This document shows positions 22,879 to 26,709 of a DNA stretch of 26,709 nt, in pieces. Location of the stretch: NCBI GenBank assembly GCA_964410645.1, contig CAYPHV010000018.1, forward strand, positions 1 to 26,709. Direction: 5' to 3'. Origin of the DNA: JALTBU01 sp964410645. Lineage in GTDB: Bacteria; Campylobacterota; Campylobacteria; Campylobacterales; Nautiliaceae. The notes beneath the pieces are model-generated. The model worked only from the letters and a program-made list of their open reading frames with translations, did no database searches and had not been told where the DNA came from. How positions within the stretch are numbered: the stretch's first letter is position 1; each line of letters begins with the position of its first letter. Made by a program: the position numbers and the translations under genes.

Positions 22879-22893
22879 GTTTTATTTTAAAAC
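22879..22893 (+). promoter_or_regulatory. Inverted repeat before the Fur/PerR-family gene
   Basis: GTTTTA (22879-22884), TTT, TAAAAC (22888-22893): perfect 6-bp arms 10 bases before the ATG. The position would suit autoregulation or a weak hairpin between the two genes. AT-richness makes chance occurrence possible. Confidence 0.35.
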
Positions 22894-22903
22894 AAAGGTA
22901 TTT

Positions 22904-23311
22904 ATGAAAAATTTAAAAAGTATTCTAGAAAATTCATCTCTTAAAATAACGCCTCAAAGGCTTGCAATTTTAAAAGAGCTTGAATTGCACGGTCATGCAA
23001 GTATAGAAGAAATTTATGAGGGGATAAAAGAAACGTTTCCGTCTATTTCACTCGCTACAATTTATAAAAATATAAATGCATTAAAAGAAGAAGATATAAT
23101 CTGTGAGGTATGTCTTCATCAAAAGCCAAAATACGAATTAAAAAAAGCCCCACATGCCCATTTTATTTGTAAAGAATGCGGAAAAGTAGAAGATATTCCA
23201 ATAGATGAGCTTTTAAAAAAAGAAATTGATAATAAATATCCAAATACTCATAAAGAATTATATATATATGGTGTTTGTAAAGAATGCAGGGAAAATAAAA
23301 ACAATAATTAA
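22904..23311 (+). CDS. Fur/PerR-family metal-dependent repressor
   Basis: 135 residues. N-terminal winged helix (about 1-80: SSLKITPQRLAILKEL, FPSISLATIYKNINALKEE, the recognition-helix pattern SLATIYKNL of PerR/Fur) and C-terminal dimerisation domain. Structural zinc is bound by Cys89/Cys92 (CKEC) and Cys125/Cys128 (CKEC). His84 and His86 (PHAHF) belong to the regulatory metal site. Residue 78 in KYEL is Glu, where Bacillus PerR has an Asp important for peroxide sensing, so the sequence does not settle PerR versus Fur. Being 57 bases downstream of a peroxiredoxin favours a PerR-type peroxide response. Its TAA stop overlaps the convergent pyruvate-kinase stop. An ACAAAGGTATTT ribosome site precedes the ATG. 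Confidence 0.88.
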   Translation: MKNLKSILENSSLKITPQRLAILKELELHGHASIEEIYEGIKETFPSISLATIYKNINALKEEDIICEVCLHQKPKYELKKAPHAHFICKECGKVEDIPIDELLKKEIDNKYPNTHKELYIYGVCKECRENKNNN

Positions 23312-24696
23312 ATTTCAACTATCCTTATCATATTTGTAGTTCCTTCTTTACCTATAATACTTCCCATTGTAACAATTATTTTGTCGTTTTTTTGTAATAA
23401 ATTTGATGATACAGCTAATTCTTTAAACTTTTCTATTAATTTTTCTGGATTTTTAATTTTGGGAAGTTCTATAATTTTTTCAACTCCCCAGACTAATTGT
23501 AATTTTCTGCTGATGTAACGATTGTGAGTTACCGCAAAAATAGGGGGTTTTGGTCTGTATTTTGCAATAGACTTTACTGTTGTTCCACTACTTGTAAAAC
23601 TTACAATTGCCTTTGGCTTAATTCCTTTGCATAAATCGGCTACACTGGCGGCAATTGCGTCTTTGTCTTCAATTTCATATTTTTTGTAATATGGATAAAT
23701 ATGCTGAATTTCAATAATTGTCTGTTTTAATGTCTTGACAGCCTCAACAGGATATTTTCCAACTGTTGTTTCATCACTTAGCATTACGCTGTCGCTTCCA
23801 TCCATTACGGCATTTGCCACGTCGCTCACTTCGGCACGCGTTGGAAAAGGCGAATTAACCATAGATAAAAGCATTTGAGTGGCTGTTATTACCGGTTTGT
23901 TTAATTTATTTGCACGTCTTATTATTTTTTTTTGGATTGCAGGGACTTTTTCAATGCCGACTTCTATTCCTAGATCCCCTCTTGCCACCATTACACCGTC
24001 GCTTACTTCTAATATTTCATCAAGGTTTTCAACACCTTTTTTTGTTTCAATTTTTGCAATTATCCATGGTAAATTTTTTGGATTTGTGCTTTTTAATATT
24101 TCTTTTGCCCTTAAAATATCATCTTTATTGTTTACAAAGGATATTGCTACAATATCGACTTCATTTTTTGCTCCAAAAATTAAATCTTTTTCATCTTTTT
24201 TTGTTATAGCTGAAATATTTAAATTTGAGTGGGGAAAATTTACACCTTTTCTGCTTGATAAAACCCCGTCGTTTTTAATCTCTAATACAAGATAATCAGA
24301 TGTTTTTTCTATAACTTTTGCACGAATACTTCCGTCTGCAAAAAATACATATTCACCTATTTTTACATCATTGATAATTTCTGGATAACTGATAGTTAAA
24401 TCGTAGACATTTTTTGGGTTTTTCTTAACAAGTCTTATTTTGTCGCCTTTTTTTAGCTCTAAAATACCGTTAATTTCGCCGATTCTTATTTTAGGACCAC
24501 TAATATCCTGTAAAATAGCTGTTTTAGAATTAAGTTTTTTTGTTATTTTACGAATTTTTTGTATGGATTCTTTATGTGCTTTATGATTTGCATGCGAAAA
24601 ATTAAGCCTAAATATATCCACCCCAGATTTGATCAAATCCTGAATTTTATCTATTGAACTTGGCCCGAGTGTAACTACAATTTTAGCTTTTTTCAT
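23308..24696 (-). CDS. pyk: Pyruvate kinase
   Basis: 462 residues. It converts phosphoenolpyruvate and ADP to pyruvate and ATP. Motifs: KAKIVVTLGPSS at the N-terminus, FRLNFSHANH, ILQDISGPKIRIGEI, the B-domain (about 70-165), catalytic lysine in WIIAKIETKKGVENLDEI, metal site VMVARGDLGIEVG, and the effector-loop region TATQMLLSMVNSPFPTRAEVSDVANAVMDGSDSVMLSDETTVGKYPVEAV. The C-terminal domain (FTSSGTTVKSIAKYRPKPPIFAVTH) is short, without the extra PEP-utiliser-like domain of some Gram-positive enzymes. It starts 11 bases after the DAHP synthase stop, with AAAAGGATC ahead. Pyruvate kinase and DAHP synthase both consume PEP, so the pairing puts two PEP-using steps in one transcript. Confidence 0.96.
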   Translation of the reverse strand: MKKAKIVVTLGPSSIDKIQDLIKSGVDIFRLNFSHANHKAHKESIQKIRKITKKLNSKTAILQDISGPKIRIGEINGILELKKGDKIRLVKKNPKNVYDLTISYPEIINDVKIGEYVFFADGSIRAKVIEKTSDYLVLEIKNDGVLSSRKGVNFPHSNLNISAITKKDEKDLIFGAKNEVDIVAISFVNNKDDILRAKEILKSTNPKNLPWIIAKIETKKGVENLDEILEVSDGVMVARGDLGIEVGIEKVPAIQKKIIRRANKLNKPVITATQMLLSMVNSPFPTRAEVSDVANAVMDGSDSVMLSDETTVGKYPVEAVKTLKQTIIEIQHIYPYYKKYEIEDKDAIAASVADLCKGIKPKAIVSFTSSGTTVKSIAKYRPKPPIFAVTHNRYISRKLQLVWGVEKIIELPKIKNPEKLIEKFKELAVSSNLLQKNDKIIVTMGSIIGKEGTTNMIRIVEI

Positions 24697-24707
24697 AAAG
24701 ATCCTTT

Positions 24708-25766
24708 TTATTTTACTTTTATACAGTCTGTTTCTTTTTCGGCGTCAAATTTCCACCATTCTTTTTGATTCCAAGATTTAAGTTCTTTTAATTTTTTCAT
24801 TAAATATTCAAAATCACGGGGAAGCAAAGCCTGATCACCGTCGCTTAGGGCTTCTTTTGGACAGTTGTGCATTTCAACAATGAGTCCATTGGCTCCGATA
24901 GCCATTCCGGCATAAGCCAAAGCGCTTACAAATTCTCTTTTTCCGGCTGCGTGACTCGGGTCTACGATAATAGGTAAATGGGTTAATTTTTGCATTATTG
25001 GAACTAACGTTAAATCTATAGTATTTCTGACACTGCCTTCATATGTTCTTGTTCCACGAAGACATAGAATTACTTTTTCATTGCCTTCGCTCATAATATA
25101 TTCGGCACTCATTAAATGTTCTTTCAGAGTTGATGCGATTCCGTTTTTAAGTATTACTGGTTTATCAAGTTTTCCTATTGCTTTAAGCAAAGGGAAATTT
25201 TGCATGTTTCTGGCTCCTATTTGAAAAACATCGGCATATTTATAAACTACATCTATGTCTTCAATGCTCATAAGTTCAGTTACAATAGGAAGTCCGGTTT
25301 CTTTTTTAGCTTCCATAAGCATTTTTAGGCCTTTTTCTCCGTGTCCTTGGAAAGAATAGGGAGAAGTCCTCGGTTTATATGCACCACCTCTTAACATATC
25401 GGCACCGTTTTCTTTTGCTACTTTGGCCAGATATACTGCATTTTCCACTGTATCAACGCTGCATGGTCCTGCAATAATAATTTTATTTTTTCCTCCGACT
25501 TTTACGCCGTCTATTTCAAATACACTGTCTTCCGGATGAAATTCTCTGCTTGCCCTTTTAAAAGGTGCTGAAACTTCTAAAACAGTTGCGACTCCGGGAA
25601 GTGTATTAAGAGGTTTTCCGGCTAAATTTGTTTTATCGCCGATAATTCCAATAACTACCTGTTTTTCTCCCGGAGCGACACTTACTTTATGTCCCCAGTT
25701 TTTAATCTGGTTTATTGTTTTGTCTATATCTTTTTCCAAAGCGCCCACTTTCATAACCAATACCAT
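24708..25766 (-). CDS. aroF: 3-deoxy-7-phosphoheptulonate (DAHP) synthase, type I-beta
   Basis: 352 residues. It condenses PEP and erythrose 4-phosphate, the entry step of the shikimate pathway. The N-terminal FXD-type (ferredoxin-like) domain (about 1-75) marks the I-beta subgroup known from Thermotoga and Bacillus and is usually the site of feedback control. Catalytic barrel motifs: IIAGPCSVD (metal-binding Cys), GGAYKPRTSPYSFQG, FQIGARNMQNFPLL, LILCLRGTRTYE-like segment, and VDPSHAAGKR. A C-terminal extension of about 20 residues (KELKSWNQKEWWKFDAEKETDCIKVK) goes beyond the barrel and is rich in Trp and charged residues; its role is unknown. The start is an ATG with AAAAAGGATAAAA before it; an internal ATG is only four codons later. 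Confidence 0.94.
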   Translation of the reverse strand: MVLVMKVGALEKDIDKTINQIKNWGHKVSVAPGEKQVVIGIIGDKTNLAGKPLNTLPGVATVLEVSAPFKRASREFHPEDSVFEIDGVKVGGKNKIIIAGPCSVDTVENAVYLAKVAKENGADMLRGGAYKPRTSPYSFQGHGEKGLKMLMEAKKETGLPIVTELMSIEDIDVVYKYADVFQIGARNMQNFPLLKAIGKLDKPVILKNGIASTLKEHLMSAEYIMSEGNEKVILCLRGTRTYEGSVRNTIDLTLVPIMQKLTHLPIIVDPSHAAGKREFVSALAYAGMAIGANGLIVEMHNCPKEALSDGDQALLPRDFEYLMKKLKELKSWNQKEWWKFDAEKETDCIKVK

Positions 25767-25792
25767 TTTTATCCTTTTTTAATTTTTAAGAT

Positions 25793-25821
25793 ATTATAAC
25801 AAGTTTAAATTCTATTTTCAA
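25793..25821 (-). promoter_or_regulatory. Promoter of the DAHP synthase-pyruvate kinase transcript
   Basis: On the minus strand, TTGAAA (25821-25816), 17 bases, TATAAT (25798-25793), with TGT directly before the -10 (extended -10). It lies about 27 bases upstream of the ATG. Confidence 0.7.
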
Positions 25822-25874
25822 TAGCAAAAATTATCAAATAATAATTTTTTTCCTTTTTTTTGTTATTTTTTAGT

Positions 25875-25880
25875 TATAAT
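25875..25880 (+). promoter_or_regulatory. -10 box of the DnaQ-type exonuclease gene
   Basis: TATAAT at 25875-25880 after a long T-rich stretch, 20 bases before the ATG, with no -35. T-rich upstream sequence in place of a -35 box is typical of Campylobacter vegetative promoters. The following TCTTTTAAAAAAGA is a short inverted repeat near the expected transcript start. Confidence 0.5.
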
Positions 25881-25900
25881 TCTTTTAAAAAAGAGTTTTT

Positions 25901-26680
25901 ATGCATACGCTTGTTTCTAAATTAAAAAAAGGAATGAAAAAAGAAGATTTTTTAAATTTTTTTTCAGATGAATACAGTGATTTTGAGTGTTTATACGATA
26001 CGTTAAAATTCCAGGGATTTCCTTTAACAATAAAAAATAATTTGGTTTTTTTAAAAACGGTATTTACTCCGTATTTTGAAGATACATATACAGTAGTGGA
26101 TTTAGAAGTTAATAATTCCAAGCCAAAAGTGGGGCAGGTTATAGAAATAGGTGCTGTAAAAATAAAAAAAGGTAAAATTATAGATAAATTTTCATCTTTA
26201 ATTTATGCAAAAGAAGTGCCAAGATTTGTTGAAAAAGTTACAGGTATCAGTCAAAAAATGCTGAGTAACAAACAGTCTCAAAAACAGATGCTTAAAAAAT
26301 TCAGAAATTTTTTGGGAGATAGCATATTTGTTGCCCATGCGGCTGATTTTGACTTTAATTTTTTATCTTTTCAATATGAAAAAGAAGGTTTGGGCAAATT
26401 ACTAAACGGATGTATGTGCACTATTACACTTTCAGAAAAAACGATTGATGCTAAGCGTTATGGACTTAAATATTTAAAAGAAGAGCTCAAATTGCCTTAT
26501 GAAACTGATCACAGGGCGTTAGGAGATGCAAAAACAGCTGCCAGATTGCTTTTAAAAGGGCTAAGTGCTTTGCCAAAAGAGATTAAAACAACCCAGGATT
26601 TGATTGAATTTGCAGCTCCTAAAAAAAACAAGTGTAAAAAAAAGAAAAAAGTCAATAATGGTAGAAATGATCATAATTAA
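25901..26680 (+). CDS. dnaQ: DnaQ-family 3'-5' exonuclease (proofreading epsilon subunit-like)
   Basis: 259 residues. An N-terminal helical extension (about 1-62) is followed by a DEDDh exonuclease domain: Exo I VVDLEVNN (Asp67, Glu69), Exo II VAHAADFDFNFL (Asp151), Exo III DHRALGDAKTA (His204, Asp209). All five catalytic residues are present. VGQVIEIGAVKIKKGKIIDKF and VTGISQKML are standard family segments. The usual Thr-Gly after the first acidic pair (DxETTG/DIETNG) is Val-Asn-Asn here, a mild departure. The C-terminus is a Lys-rich tail (AAPKKNKCKKKKKVNNG). The N-terminal extension is seen in Campylobacter DnaQ proteins as I recall. Probably the replicative proofreading exonuclease paired with DnaE at 8314-11733, whose own PHP site looks inactive. 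Confidence 0.88.
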   Translation: MHTLVSKLKKGMKKEDFLNFFSDEYSDFECLYDTLKFQGFPLTIKNNLVFLKTVFTPYFEDTYTVVDLEVNNSKPKVGQVIEIGAVKIKKGKIIDKFSSLIYAKEVPRFVEKVTGISQKMLSNKQSQKQMLKKFRNFLGDSIFVAHAADFDFNFLSFQYEKEGLGKLLNGCMCTITLSEKTIDAKRYGLKYLKEELKLPYETDHRALGDAKTAARLLLKGLSALPKEIKTTQDLIEFAAPKKNKCKKKKKVNNGRNDHN

Positions 26681-26687
26681 TGCAATA

Positions 26688-26709
26688 ATGAATAAAATCT
26701 TTTTTTTCA
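26688..26709 (+). CDS. Possible start of the next gene, cut by the window end
   Basis: An ATG eight bases after the exonuclease stop begins MNKIFFF, which looks like the start of a signal peptide or membrane segment. The same frame also has an ATG at 26658. No ribosome site is evident and only seven codons are visible, so this is tentative. Confidence 0.25.

Overview
The window is AT-rich, gene-dense bacterial chromosome. It looks like a member of the Campylobacterota, most likely the deep-branching thermophilic Nautiliales (Nautilia/Caminibacter/Lebetimonas type). This rests on protein flavour and gene order: the block rpmE-rsmI-TrmH methyltransferase-RodZ-like-periplasmic protein-aminotransferase-hom follows an order I recall from Campylobacter jejuni (Cj0155c to Cj0149c); ribA and rsmG are adjacent; a split Aer-type energy-taxis pair and a short RRM protein are present. 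I see no mobile element, tRNA, rRNA or CRISPR array, and no gene-free stretch over 300 bases; the longest is about 200 bases (7329-7527).

Layout. Bases 1-950: 3' end of an outer-membrane porin and its terminator. 1004-7328 (minus): a tightly overlapping eight-gene run from rpmE through two rRNA methyltransferases, a RodZ-like protein, a secreted protein of unknown role and threonine-branch enzymes to a Crp/Fnr regulator. 7528-7785: RRM RNA-binding protein. 7882-8310: hypothetical gene. 8314-11733 (minus): dnaE. 11800-14198 (plus): thrC and an AEC-type permease. 14263-15960 (plus): a short-chain dehydrogenase and mnmH (selU), the tRNA 2-selenouridine synthase. 20669-15971 (minus): ribA, rsmG, a zinc-ribbon membrane protein, a hypothetical gene, an Aer-type PAS protein, a CZB-containing chemoreceptor and rodA. 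20726-22008 (plus): argF and a DUF2603-like gene. 22042-23311 (plus): a peroxiredoxin with an in-frame TGA at its catalytic residue, then a Fur/PerR regulator. 25766-23308 (minus): DAHP synthase and pyruvate kinase. 25901-26680 (plus): a DnaQ-type exonuclease.

The main result is the peroxiredoxin at 22169-22846. Conventional ORF calling starts it at 22358 and removes the active site. Read from a strong ribosome site at 22169, it is a full-length AhpC/Prx-type 2-Cys peroxiredoxin in which the peroxidatic cysteine codon of the FTFVCPTE motif is TGA. A long imperfect hairpin starts 3 nt after that TGA, with its apical loop 17 nt downstream, as expected for a bacterial SECIS element. The same window encodes mnmH, so the cell very probably makes selenophosphate. 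I infer a selenocysteine peroxiredoxin with a consensus promoter, next to a probable peroxide or metal regulator.

Other points of interest are a perfect 10-bp inverted repeat forming two back-to-back extended -10 promoters for dnaE and thrC, a DnaE whose PHP metal-site motifs are largely lost while a DnaQ with an intact catalytic set lies in the same window, a two-protein Aer-like receptor carrying a C-terminal zinc-binding CZB domain, and frequent TTG start codons.
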